Source of the DNA: DAIDHZ01 sp965370365
Lineage (GTDB): Bacteria; Chlamydiota; Chlamydiia; Chlamydiales; SM23-39
Assembly: GCA_965370365.1 (NCBI GenBank)
Contig: CBDUSP010000044.1
Span: 1 to 13,340 of the forward strand
Direction: 5' to 3'
Length of the DNA stretch: 13,340 nucleotides
Positions 1 to 6,990 of the stretch are shown here, piece after piece. Under the pieces are notes generated by a model. That model made no database searches. It worked only from the letters and a program-made list of their open reading frames with translations, and had not been told where the DNA came from. The position numbers were made by a program, and so were the translations under genes. Numbering within the stretch: position 1 is the stretch's first letter; each line of letters begins with the position of its first letter.

Positions 1-124
1 TGACCATTGCCGAGAGGCAAGGCATGAGTGAGGAGGATCATTTCGAGGAAAAGTCAATGCTGCGAAAACCAACTTTTGAATTACGAGCGGTATACTTTGG
101 GGGCCTAAATCTTTGGCAAAGCAG

Positions 125-354
125 TTGTTCAGTGGCTCCTTTAAAAAAATGATTTACCAAAATCCCAACATCAAGATATAACCGCTGTCCAGGGAGATAT
201 TGATTCATTGCTTTGCCAAGGATTCGCGCCAAAAGCGCCGAAAAAGTTAATTTGGAGATCGGAATAAACTCGGGTGAGTTATTGCAGAAAAGAAAATTAA
301 CTTTTTCGGTGAATTTTGGTCGAATAGCTAGCGAATGAATTGATCAGTGGCTCC
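125..354. repeat. 15-bp direct repeats flanking family A copy 1
   Basis: TTGTTCAGTGGCTCC at 125-139 and TTGATCAGTGGCTCC at 340-354 match at 14 of 15 positions in the same orientation, 215 bp apart, with the palindromic element between them. They could be a partial duplication or recombination scar. They are too long and too far from one end of the palindrome to be an ordinary transposon target duplication. Confidence 0.4.
207..349 (-). repeat. Family A palindromic element, copy 1
   Basis: The reverse complement of this segment matches 10511-10652 with about a dozen differences over 143 bp (roughly 92% by eye). The core is an inverted repeat: CCGAAAAAGTTAATTT at 238-253 and its exact complement at 294-309, with further pairing inward to an ACTC...GAGT apex. 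Weaker pairing extends outward to ATTGCTTTGCC at 207 and GCGAATGAAT at 340. The whole is a single long foldback of MITE or REP type with no coding capacity. Confidence 0.8.
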
Positions 355-452
355 CCAGGGAAGATCCTCGCTAATTCTTGTTTGTACTTGAAAAATTCTG
401 TGCCCACAAGTTATGCGGAGGATTATTAAAGATTTTAAAGGAAACCAGCTCC

Positions 453-481
453 TTGCAAGAACTTCAGGTTTAAGGTAAACT
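453..481 (+). promoter_or_regulatory. Weak sigma-70-like promoter candidate
   Basis: TTGCAA at 453-458 and TAAACT at 476-481, each 4 of 6 to consensus, are separated by 17 bp. Transcription would start about at the ATG at 489, giving an almost leaderless message. That would fit the absence of a well-placed Shine-Dalgarno sequence, since AAGG at 472-475 is 13 nt from the ATG. This is a weak call made by eye. Confidence 0.25.
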
Positions 482-488
482 ACGCGCC

Positions 489-956
489 ATGAACATCAAA
501 AGTGAACGATTAAAAAAACTAGAGACAGAACTCCAGGACCTCGAGCAGTGGATGACCCTCGGTCTCGTCCCAAAAAAGGACGCCGAAAAGCACCAAGAAG
601 AGATCCGCTTGTTAAATGCGAAAATCGGAGAGGAAAAAGAAAGACTTCGATTCATGAAGGAAAACGGCGAGCTTGAGGAGTATGTAACTCCTAAAAAAAA
701 CCCCGGTAGGCAGGCCTATGCCGAACCCCATACGCTCCCCGGAGCGGACGGTGGTGATAATATGACCGATGCTGGTCTCGATATGGAAACCGAAAGCTAC
801 GATATGGAAACAGTCTCCGACGAGGACACAGAGGCTGGATCTGCAACGACCGATCATGAGGGAACCGTCATCGAAGAAGAAGATGAGGACCCCTTTTCTG
901 ATAAAAATCGCTGGAAACGAGGGATTTTAGAAGATCCGGAAGCGGATAATTGGTAG
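489..956 (+). CDS. Small coiled-coil/acidic hypothetical protein upstream of hemW
   Basis: This 155-residue protein has no recognised domain. Residues 1-57 are charged and heptad-like (MNIKSERLKKLETELQDLE...), likely a coiled coil. Residues 90-145 are strongly acidic, with a run of Glu/Asp near EEEDEDPF, so the C-terminal half is probably disordered. There is no signal peptide or membrane segment. The start at 489 is the first ATG after an in-frame stop at 471-473. The last 7 bp overlap the next gene, which implies translational coupling. From memory, Chlamydia trachomatis also has a small hypothetical gene (CT053) next to its hemN/hemW-like gene (CT052); this could be its counterpart, but I cannot confirm homology. 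A role connected to haem handling would be guesswork. Confidence 0.8.
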   Translation: MNIKSERLKKLETELQDLEQWMTLGLVPKKDAEKHQEEIRLLNAKIGEEKERLRFMKENGELEEYVTPKKNPGRQAYAEPHTLPGADGGDNMTDAGLDMETESYDMETVSDEDTEAGSATTDHEGTVIEEEDEDPFSDKNRWKRGILEDPEADNW

Positions 957-2065
957 ACAAACCACCTGTTAGCCTCTATTTCCACATCCCTTTTTGCACG
1001 AAAAAATGCCCCTATTGCCACTTCTACGTCATTCCAAACAGACCCCCATTTCATGATCTATTAGAGGAGGGGCTTCTCCTTGAAATAGATCGCAGGTCCC
1101 CTTTGATTGCGGACAAGGAGATTGTTTCGATCTATTTTGGAGGGGGAACTCCCTCGCTATTTGCTCCCCATGGAATCAAAAAAATTCTTGAGAAAGTAAA
1201 GGAGTCTGGGACTCTTTCCTCTGCTTGTGAAATCACAATCGAGGCCAATCCAGAAGAAGGATCTCATACGCTTTTTAAGGCTCTTGTAGAGATGGGGGTT
1301 AATCGCTTGAGTCTCGGCGTCCAATCGCTCGATGATCGATCCCTACAAACCCTCGAACGAATTCATACGGCTAAAAAGGCGCAAGAAACGATTTTTGCTG
1401 CAAGAGCGGCCGGTTTTGAAAACATCAGCATCGATTTAATGTACGATCTACCCGATCAAACTAAAGCCAGCTGGGATTACACCCTCTCGAGAGTCTCAGA
1501 AATCCCAATTGAGCACCTTTCTCTATACAATCTCACAATCGAACCCCATACGTCTTTTCACAAGAGAAGAAAAACGCTTTCCCTACCCGACCAAGATACA
1601 AGCCTTTATTTTCTGAGGAGCGCAGTGCAAAAATTCGAATCGATTGGACTTGAAAGATATGAGATCTCCGCCTTTGCAAAAGAAGGGTTTGAATCAAGGC
1701 ACAATCTTGGCTACTGGACAGGACGACCTTTTTTGGGATTTGGCCCATCGGCCTTTAGTTTTTGGGAAGAGAAGCGATTTCGCAATATCGCAAACCTCCA
1801 AAGATATGTGCGATCTTTGAAGGCTGGAGATTCTCCCGTAGATTTTGAAGAACAGCTCCCTTTCCCTCAAAACCTGAAAGAGCGTTTTGCAGTTCACTTA
1901 AGACTGTTGGAAGGCGCTGAAATCGACACATCATTTCCAAAAGAAATGCTCTTGTCCATCGAAAAACTCACCAGCCAAGACCTTCTCGTAAAAAACGGAT
2001 CCAAAGTTTCTCTTTCTGAAAAGGGACTCCTTTTTTACGACACTGTCGCATCAGAACTGATCTAG
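950..2065 (+). CDS. hemW: HemW-type radical SAM protein (haem chaperone, HemN-like)
   Basis: This 371-residue protein has the length of HemW rather than the ~450-residue oxygen-independent coproporphyrinogen oxidase HemN. Residues 16-23 are CTKKCPYC, the CX3CX2C motif that binds the radical SAM 4Fe-4S cluster. Phe, not Cys, stands two positions on, as in HemW and unlike HemN (CX3CX2CXC). GGGTPS at 64-69, the IEANPE block near 97-102, LGVQS at 122-126 and IDLMYDLP at 161-168 are further family motifs. RHNLGYW at 250-256 and the C-terminal ~70 residues match the HemN C-terminal domain. HemW proteins bind haem and deliver it to acceptors; coproporphyrinogen oxidase activity is not expected. The start is TTG at 950-952. 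It is forced because the preceding in-frame codon (947-949) is TAA and no ATG occurs before the catalytic cysteines. It overlaps the upstream stop. The stop codon TAG is also the first 3 bp of the family B element. Confidence 0.93.
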   Translation: MVDKPPVSLYFHIPFCTKKCPYCHFYVIPNRPPFHDLLEEGLLLEIDRRSPLIADKEIVSIYFGGGTPSLFAPHGIKKILEKVKESGTLSSACEITIEANPEEGSHTLFKALVEMGVNRLSLGVQSLDDRSLQTLERIHTAKKAQETIFAARAAGFENISIDLMYDLPDQTKASWDYTLSRVSEIPIEHLSLYNLTIEPHTSFHKRRKTLSLPDQDTSLYFLRSAVQKFESIGLERYEISAFAKEGFESRHNLGYWTGRPFLGFGPSAFSFWEEKRFRNIANLQRYVRSLKAGDSPVDFEEQLPFPQNLKERFAVHLRLLEGAEIDTSFPKEMLLSIEKLTSQDLLVKNGSKVSLSEKGLLFYDTVASELI

Positions 2066-2230
2066 GGAGTGTTCCTAAAAGAGGATTCGTCGCTTTTTGG
2101 GATTATTTTGGCCGCATTTTAATTTTCTTGAAGGGGGTCATATACACGTATATTACCCCCTTCAAGAAAATTAAAAAGAGGCTCAAAAGAACCCGAAAAT
2201 CGACAGAACCTCTTTTAGGAACACTCCCTA
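2063..2230. repeat. Family B long palindromic element (MITE-like)
   Basis: The outer arms are perfect 22-bp inverted repeats, 2063-2084 (beginning TAGGGAGTGTTCC) and 2209-2230. The inner arms are also perfect 22-bp repeats, 2117-2138 and 2155-2176, around an apex ATATAC-AC-GTATAT at 2140-2153. The stretches between the two sets still pair at most positions, so the whole 168 bp folds into one hairpin. The ends read TA-GGGAGTG ... CACTCCC-TA, suggesting insertion at a TA dinucleotide as for IS630/Tc1-mariner or some IS5-group elements. There is no transposase inside. The following ATTTTTC might let it act as a terminator for hemW. Confidence 0.85.
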
Positions 2231-2319
2231 ATTTTTCCCAAAAAATTTTCACATCCCTTTTCTATTTAGGGACTCACGATTTTCGTCCAAAATGTAAACC
2301 TTTTTTTCTGGACTCAAAA

Positions 2320-2347
2320 TTCAAAACTACAATATACAGTGTATAAA
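2320..2347 (+). promoter_or_regulatory. Candidate nrdAB promoter
   Basis: A TATAAA -10 element (2342-2347) lies 16 bp after TTCAAA (2320-2325, 4 of 6 to consensus). Transcription would start near 2354, leaving a leader of about 60 nt before nrdA. The -10 directly abuts NrdR-like box 1, so a bound repressor would block polymerase. nrdA itself has a good ribosome binding site, AAAGG at 2406-2410, 6 nt before the ATG. Confidence 0.5.
2327..2342. promoter_or_regulatory. NrdR box 1 (candidate)
   Basis: CTACAATATACAGTGT matches 13 of 16 positions of the commonly cited NrdR box ACACWATATATWGTGT. It overlaps the -10 region of the nrdA promoter. NrdR is a zinc-finger/ATP-cone repressor that turns down ribonucleotide reductase genes when dATP is high, and NrdR control of nrdAB has been reported in Chlamydia. 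The nrdR gene is not in this window. Confidence 0.7.
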
Positions 2348-2359
2348 AGACGCGGACAT

Positions 2360-2375
2360 CTACAACATGTTGTAG
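2360..2375. promoter_or_regulatory. NrdR box 2 (candidate)
   Basis: CTACAACATGTTGTAG is a perfect 16-bp palindrome. It matches about 10 of 16 positions of the NrdR consensus and shares the CTACAA half-site with box 1. It starts 33 bp after box 1, close to three helical turns, which is the arrangement typical of paired NrdR boxes. It lies just downstream of the presumed transcription start. It is less consensus-like than box 1, but its symmetry and phasing support it. Confidence 0.6.
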
Positions 2376-2416
2376 GCAGGTCAGTTTCCTCTTAGGCAAA
2401 ATAATAAAGGCGGCGC

Positions 2417-5400
2417 ATGAAAAAACCAGGCGAAAACACAACTTCTTTTCTCGAACGCAAGAACAAAGATTCTGTCACAAAAACAGGATATGCGGTGGTA
2501 AAAAGAAATGGGACTCTCGTCCCTTTCAATCGGGAGCGCATTTTAAAAGCGCTTGAAGCTGCCTTTAGAGACACGAAAAGAATCCTCATCTCGACTCCTC
2601 TTGAAGAAGACGTATCAAGCAATGTCAGCCGCATTACAGATATCGTTGAAAAACAGCTGATTCGCCTTGCTGCTAAGGGAGCCTCTCTCACCGTCGAGGG
2701 GATCCAAGATGTTGTCGAAGTGACTCTCATGAAGAACAATCATCACGATGTTGCTAGAGATTATATTGTCTATCGCGATAGCAGAAAGGCAAAGAGAGAC
2801 GACTCCCCTATTCACTTAAAAATCTATCGCAGAGACAAAACAACGCCCGTTCGATTCAATCCGATGAAAATCGCATCTTCTATTGAAAGAACGTTCCGAG
2901 ATTCAAGAAAAATTGAGGAACAAACACCAAATGATATCGTCGAACAGGTAAACCTTCTCACGCAAAGTATTGTTAGCGACGTTGTTAGACTCGCTGCCAA
3001 GGAAAATGTCATCTATCTGGATATGATTGAAGATCTCATTGAACATACCTTCATGAGCGCAAAGATTTTTGACGCAGCCAAGTATTACATTCTCTACCGC
3101 GCTGAAAAAGAGAATAGCTCTTCTCACCATGCATCTGATTTGGTTGATGTAAGTGGGACCTTGCGCCAGTTTGAAATTATCACAAAAGATCAAACACGCC
3201 TCACAATCAACGAGAACATGCTTCGCAGCAAATTCGGCTTTGCATGCAAAGGCCTTGAAGAGGTCTCTGAAAGTGAGCTACTCGAGACCGCTATTTTGCA
3301 ATACTACGCTGGCATGCAAGAACATGAAGTGGACCTTGCAAACATTTTTTCTGCTAAATCAAAGGTCGAAAAAGATCCTGCATATGCCCAAGTCGCCTCT
3401 CGCCTTCTTCTCGATATGGTCTATCGCGAAACAATGGATGTTTCTGCAACAGAAGCATCTCTGCCAAAAACACACAGACAATACTTCAAAAAATACATCA
3501 AGCGAGCCATCTCCTATAAAAGAGTCTCTCCAAAACTTCTCGACTTTGATCTCGACGAGCTTGGCAAGACAATGGATCTTTCTCGAGACGATCTCTTTTC
3601 CTATATTGGTTTGCAAACGCTCTACGATCGCTATTTCATTCACCATGAAGAAAGACGCCTTGAAACCCCGCAAATTTTCTGGATGAGAGTTGCTATGGGA
3701 CTCTCCCTAAATGAGGGTGAGCAAAAAAACAAACGCGCCATCGAATTTTATAACATTCTCTCTCAGTTTTACTTCACATCAAGCACACCAACGCTCTTTA
3801 ACGCGGGCACGATGCACTCTCAGCTCTCCTCTTGCTATCTCTCAACAATCGAAGATGATCTCCATCATATCTTCAAAGTCATTGCAGACGACGCTCAGCT
3901 CTCTAAATGGGCAGGCGGAATTGGCAATGACTGGACAAATGTCCGCGCAACAGGAGCGAAAATCAAGGGCACTAACGGAACTTCTCAGGGAGTAATCCCC
4001 TTCTTAAAAGTCGCAAATGATACCGCAGTTGCTGTCAATCAAGGTGGGAAAAGAAAAGGCGCAATGTGCGCTTATCTAGAAACCTGGCACCTTGATATTG
4101 AAGAATTTTTGGAGTTGCGCAAAAACACAGGCGATGAGAGACGCAGAGCTCACGATATGAATTCAGCAAACTGGATTCCCGATCTTTTCATGCAAAGAGT
4201 TCGTGACAGTGGAATGTGGACACTCTTTAGCCCAAATGACACGCCCGATCTCCATGATCTTTATGGGCAGGCATTTGCAAAGAGATACGCAGAATATGAA
4301 AAGATGGCAGAAGAAGGAAAGATCAAGCTCTATAAGAAAATAGAGGCGATTCAGCTCTGGAGAAAGATGCTAAGCATGCTCTTTGAAACAGGCCATCCTT
4401 GGATCACGTTTAAAGACCCATCAAACATTCGTTCATCACAAGATCACGTAGGCGTTGTCCACTCTTCTAACTTATGTACGGAGATCCTTTTAAACTCCTC
4501 TAAAGAAGAAACGGCTGTCTGTAATCTTGGCTCGATTAATCTGCCAAAACATACAGGACCAAAAGGGCTTGATGAAAAACAGCTTGCAAAAACCATTCAG
4601 ACAGCAATTCGCATGCTCGATAACGTAATCGACATCAATTTTTACCCAACAGAAGAAGCAAAAACGTCGAACTCCCGTCATAGACCCATTGGCCTTGGCA
4701 TCATGGGATTCCAAGACGCTCTCTACATACAAGATATCAGCTATGCATCTCACGCGGCCGTTAAATTTGCAGATGAAAGCATGGAAACAATCTCCTACCA
4801 TGCAATTTTGGCCTCTACAGAGCTTGCAAAAGAGAAGGGAACCTATTCCTCATACAAAGGATCTAAGTGGGACCGCGGTCTTTTTCCAATTGACACAATT
4901 GATCTTTTGGAAAAAGAGCGCGGATCGAAAATTGATCTCTATAGATCCTCAACAATGGACTGGGATGTTGTTAGAGCCGCCGTTAAAAAACACGGAATGC
5001 GCAACTCCAATACCATGGCAATTGCGCCGACTGCAACCATTGCCAATATCACGGGGGTAACACCTTCAAATGAGCCCGTCTACAAGCACCTCTTTGTAAA
5101 GTCCAATCTCTCCGGAGAGTTTACAATTGTGAATCCTTATTTAGTTGATGAGCTCAAAAAACGGGATCTCTGGGATGATGAGATGATTGACGATCTCAAA
5201 TACTTTGATGGATCTATCCGAGAGGTCGAACGGATCCCAAGCGATGTTAAAAACCGCTTCCTCACAGCCTTTGAAATTGAGCCTGAGTGGATTATCGAAT
5301 GCGGAGCCCGCAGGCAGAAGTGGCTTGATATGGGACAATCACTCAATCTCTTCCTTGCAGAGCCAAGCGGAAAGAAGCTCCATCAGATGTATATGCTCGC

Positions 5401-5605
5401 CTGGGATAAAGGGCTCAAAACCACCTACTATCTCAGAACACTTGGAGCAACACAAATTGAGAAATCCTCTCTTGATATTAACAAAAGAGGCCTGCAACCA
5501 CGCTGGATGAAAAACAAATCCGCATCAAGCAACGTTGCAGTAGATAGAACAGAGAATAAACCCACAGTATGTAACCTAGAAGAGGGATGCGAAAGCTGTC
5601 AGTAA
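2417..5605 (+). CDS. nrdA: Ribonucleoside-diphosphate reductase, large subunit (class I R1, multiple ATP cones)
   Basis: This 1062-residue protein reduces ribonucleoside diphosphates to deoxyribonucleotides together with NrdB. Catalytic residues are visible: Cys473 (SSCYL) and Cys702 (VCNLGS), the active-site redox pair; Asn685-Cys687-Glu689 (NLCTE), the thiyl radical site; Tyr1004-Tyr1005 (TTYYLRTLGA), the radical-transfer tyrosines; and Cys1058/Cys1061 in the C-terminal tail, which re-reduce the active site. The protein is about 300 residues longer than a typical R1 because of N-terminal repeats. One ATP-cone-like module lies at about 25-120 (VVKRNGTLVPF ... ARDYIVYR) and a second at about 133-228 (KIYRRDKTTPVRF ... 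AKYYILYR). A third, diverged cone-like segment at about 250-345 leads into the R1 core. ATP cones bind ATP/dATP and set overall activity. Long cone-bearing NrdA is known from Chlamydia. A good ribosome binding site supports the start, and nrdB follows after 1 bp. Confidence 0.97.
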   Translation: MKKPGENTTSFLERKNKDSVTKTGYAVVKRNGTLVPFNRERILKALEAAFRDTKRILISTPLEEDVSSNVSRITDIVEKQLIRLAAKGASLTVEGIQDVVEVTLMKNNHHDVARDYIVYRDSRKAKRDDSPIHLKIYRRDKTTPVRFNPMKIASSIERTFRDSRKIEEQTPNDIVEQVNLLTQSIVSDVVRLAAKENVIYLDMIEDLIEHTFMSAKIFDAAKYYILYRAEKENSSSHHASDLVDVSGTLRQFEIITKDQTRLTINENMLRSKFGFACKGLEEVSESELLETAILQYYAGMQEHEVDLANIFSAKSKVEKDPAYAQVASRLLLDMVYRETMDVSATEASLPKTHRQYFKKYIKRAISYKRVSPKLLDFDLDELGKTMDLSRDDLFSYIGLQTLYDRYFIHHEERRLETPQIFWMRVAMGLSLNEGEQKNKRAIEFYNILSQFYFTSSTPTLFNAGTMHSQLSSCYLSTIEDDLHHIFKVIADDAQLSKWAGGIGNDWTNVRATGAKIKGTNGTSQGVIPFLKVANDTAVAVNQGGKRKGAMCAYLETWHLDIEEFLELRKNTGDERRRAHDMNSANWIPDLFMQRVRDSGMWTLFSPNDTPDLHDLYGQAFAKRYAEYEKMAEEGKIKLYKKIEAIQLWRKMLSMLFETGHPWITFKDPSNIRSSQDHVGVVHSSNLCTEILLNSSKEETAVCNLGSINLPKHTGPKGLDEKQLAKTIQTAIRMLDNVIDINFYPTEEAKTSNSRHRPIGLGIMGFQDALYIQDISYASHAAVKFADESMETISYHAILASTELAKEKGTYSSYKGSKWDRGLFPIDTIDLLEKERGSKIDLYRSSTMDWDVVRAAVKKHGMRNSNTMAIAPTATIANITGVTPSNEPVYKHLFVKSNLSGEFTIVNPYLVDELKKRDLWDDEMIDDLKYFDGSIREVERIPSDVKNRFLTAFEIEPEWIIECGARRQKWLDMGQSLNLFLAEPSGKKLHQMYMLAWDKGLKTTYYLRTLGATQIEKSSLDINKRGLQPRWMKNKSASSNVAVDRTENKPTVCNLEEGCESCQ

Positions 5606-5606
5606 T

Positions 5607-6638
5607 ATGAAAGAATCCGTAGAAAAACGCGTGAATGTAAAAGACAAAAGACTCATCAACTGCCATACAGTCGATGTAAACCAACTCATGCCCCTCAAGT
5701 ACAAGTGGGCTTGGGAGCATTATATCAATGGTTGCTCCAATAACTGGATGCCCACCGAAGTGCCGATGGCAAAAGACATCGAACTTTGGAAATCCAATAA
5801 ACTTTCAGACGCCGAAAGACGCGTTATCCTCCGCACTCTTGGCTTTTTCTCGACAGCTGAGAGCTTAGTTGGAAATAACATCGTTCTTGCCATTTTCCGC
5901 CATGTAACAAATCCAGAGGCGCGTCAATACTTACTCCGTCAGGCCTTTGAAGAAGCCGTTCACTCACATACCTTTCTCTATATCGTTGAGTCTTTGGGAC
6001 TTGATCAGGGGGAAATCTTCAACATGTACAATGAGATCAGCACGATTGAAGAGAAGGATCGATTCGAAATGGAGATGACAGAGGCTATCTTACAGCCTGG
6101 CTTTTCCACAGAGACCAAAGAGGATGCTCAAACCTTCCTCGAAAACCTCATTGGATATTACATCATCATGGAGGGAATTTTCTTCTACAGCGGCTTTGTG
6201 ATGATCCTCTCTTTCCTCCGCCAGAACAAAATGGTCGGAATTGGGGAGCAGTTCCAGTATATTTTGCGCGATGAGACTATCCACCTAAACTTCGGTATCG
6301 ACCTTATCAATGGAATCAAAGCGGAAAATCCTGCCCTTTGGACTCCAGAATTCCAAGAAACTATCGTCAAAAAGATCAAACAAGCCGTTGAGCTCGAGAT
6401 CCGCTATGCAGAGGATTGTCTTCCAACGGGAATTCTCGGGCTAACGGCCCCTATGTTTAGAGAGTACGTCCAGCACATCGCAGACCGCCGTTTTGAGAGA
6501 ATCGGACTCAAAGCAATTTATGGGTCTAAAAATCCATTCCCATGGATGTCAGAGACAATTGACCTTGCAAAAGAGAAGAACTTCTTTGAGACGCGAGTAA
6601 CTGAGTATCAGTCCTCTTCAAATCTTAGCTGGAATTAG
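5607..6638 (+). CDS. nrdB: Ribonucleoside-diphosphate reductase, small subunit, class Ic (Mn/Fe, Phe at the radical site)
   Basis: This 343-residue ferritin-like protein generates the oxidising equivalent for NrdA. The metal ligands are Glu85, Glu116, His119, Glu189, Glu223 and His226. The position of the radical tyrosine in classical R2 (E. coli Tyr122) is Phe123, in the motif HSHTFLYI. Numbering is offset by four from the well-studied C. trachomatis R2 (Glu89, Glu120, His123, Phe127, Glu193, Glu227, His230), and every ligand is conserved. This is the class Ic signature, in which a Mn(IV)/Fe(III) cofactor replaces the tyrosyl radical; metal content here is inferred. The C-terminus (EYQSSSNLSWN) is the usual NrdA-docking tail. 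Translation is probably coupled to nrdA, whose TAA ends 1 bp before this ATG. The TAG stop lies within a family B repeat end. Confidence 0.97.
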   Translation: MKESVEKRVNVKDKRLINCHTVDVNQLMPLKYKWAWEHYINGCSNNWMPTEVPMAKDIELWKSNKLSDAERRVILRTLGFFSTAESLVGNNIVLAIFRHVTNPEARQYLLRQAFEEAVHSHTFLYIVESLGLDQGEIFNMYNEISTIEEKDRFEMEMTEAILQPGFSTETKEDAQTFLENLIGYYIIMEGIFFYSGFVMILSFLRQNKMVGIGEQFQYILRDETIHLNFGIDLINGIKAENPALWTPEFQETIVKKIKQAVELEIRYAEDCLPTGILGLTAPMFREYVQHIADRRFERIGLKAIYGSKNPFPWMSETIDLAKEKNFFETRVTEYQSSSNLSWN

Positions 6639-6654
6639 GGAGTGTTCCTAAAAG
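6636..6654 (+). repeat. Solo terminus of family B element at the nrdB stop
   Basis: TAGGGAGTGTTCCTAAAAG here is identical over 19 bp to the left end of the family B element at 2063. Its first three bases are the nrdB stop codon, just as the other copy provides the hemW stop. No matching right end follows, so it is a truncated or decayed copy, or an end replaced by the adjacent hairpin. Confidence 0.75.
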
Positions 6655-6679
6655 GGATACCCCCTGAAAAGGGGTATCC
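6655..6679. terminator. Hairpin between convergent nrdB and small minus-strand gene
   Basis: GGATACCCC (6655-6663) pairs perfectly with GGGGTATCC (6671-6679) across a 7-nt loop. On the minus strand the stem is followed by CTTTTAGG, a short T-run, and on the plus strand by no T-run. It lies between converging genes, so a two-way terminator is plausible, acting mainly for the minus-strand gene. Confidence 0.5.
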
Positions 6680-6694
6680 AGAAAACTTGAGTGT

Positions 6695-6880
6695 TTACTC
6701 GGAATCACATGCAGGACCTGAGCACTCAGGTTCTTTCTCGTTAGCGATATCCGCAGCTTCAAAATCCCTCACCGCACCAAACTGTTCTTCTGGGGACTGC
6801 TCATGGTCGTAGTCTTCTTGATCAGCTGAAAGGCCGACAAAACTCGTTGCAAGAACCGCTAACATAAAGCGCTTCATCAT
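6695..6880 (-). CDS. Small exported acidic hypothetical protein
   Basis: This 61-residue protein begins with two Met and a basic residue, then a hydrophobic stretch (MMKRFMLAVLATSFVGLSA). That is a classic signal peptide with likely cleavage after Ala19. The remaining ~42 residues are very acidic (Asp/Glu) and end with two cysteines in CSGPAC, which might form a disulphide outside the cytoplasm. The start is well supported by AGGAG (minus strand, 6891-6887), 6 nt before the ATG. It is monocistronic and convergent with nrdB. I do not recognise the family. Small size leaves some doubt, but the signal peptide and ribosome binding site together make a chance open frame unlikely. Confidence 0.75.
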   Translation of the reverse strand: MMKRFMLAVLATSFVGLSADQEDYDHEQSPEEQFGAVRDFEAADIANEKEPECSGPACDSE

Positions 6881-6972
6881 AATACTCTCCTGTTAAGTTA
6901 AATTTTGAAAAGATGGGCAGGAGTCTACAAAAAAAGACTTTTTTTACCAACCGCTAAAGAACAGGGGATTGT

Positions 6973-6990
6973 AAAGGGGCTTGCCCCTTT
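6973..6990. repeat. Small hairpin left of family C element
   Basis: AAAGGGGC-TT-GCCCCTTT is a perfect 8-bp inverted repeat touching the left end of the large palindrome. It has a counterpart of different sequence on the other side (7162-7178). Confidence 0.6.

Larger units (their letters stand above)
1..488. other. Left-edge region without a supported gene
   Basis: No convincing gene is visible. A forward frame open from the left edge ends with TGA at 150-152 and could be the tail of an upstream gene, but its roughly 49 residues match nothing I recognise. A reverse frame at 38-232 (64 codons) would start on TTG inside the family A palindrome and also resembles nothing known. The region holds family A copy 1 and a pair of short direct repeats. 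The last 130 bp presumably carry the promoter of the gene starting at 489. Confidence 0.5.

Noticed and set aside
38..232. Possible 64-residue minus-strand gene
   Set aside because: The start (TTG) lies inside the family A palindrome, there is no ribosome binding site, and the peptide is unfamiliar. It might be a remnant but cannot be supported.
950..2065. Oxygen-independent coproporphyrinogen III oxidase (HemN) as product
   Set aside because: The protein is too short and lacks the fourth cysteine of CX3CX2CXC. HemW is the better fit even though chlamydial orthologues are often labelled hemN.
2128..2346. Possible 72-residue gene between hemW and nrdA
   Set aside because: It is read straight through the family B palindrome and the nrdA promoter, and has no ribosome binding site. 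Its Lys/Arg content comes from the A-rich repeat arms.
6922..6945. Rho-independent terminator on the plus strand (AGTCT...AGACT then T-run)
   Set aside because: The stem is only 5 bp with an A-rich loop, and no plus-strand gene ends just before it. It lies in the upstream region of the minus-strand small gene.
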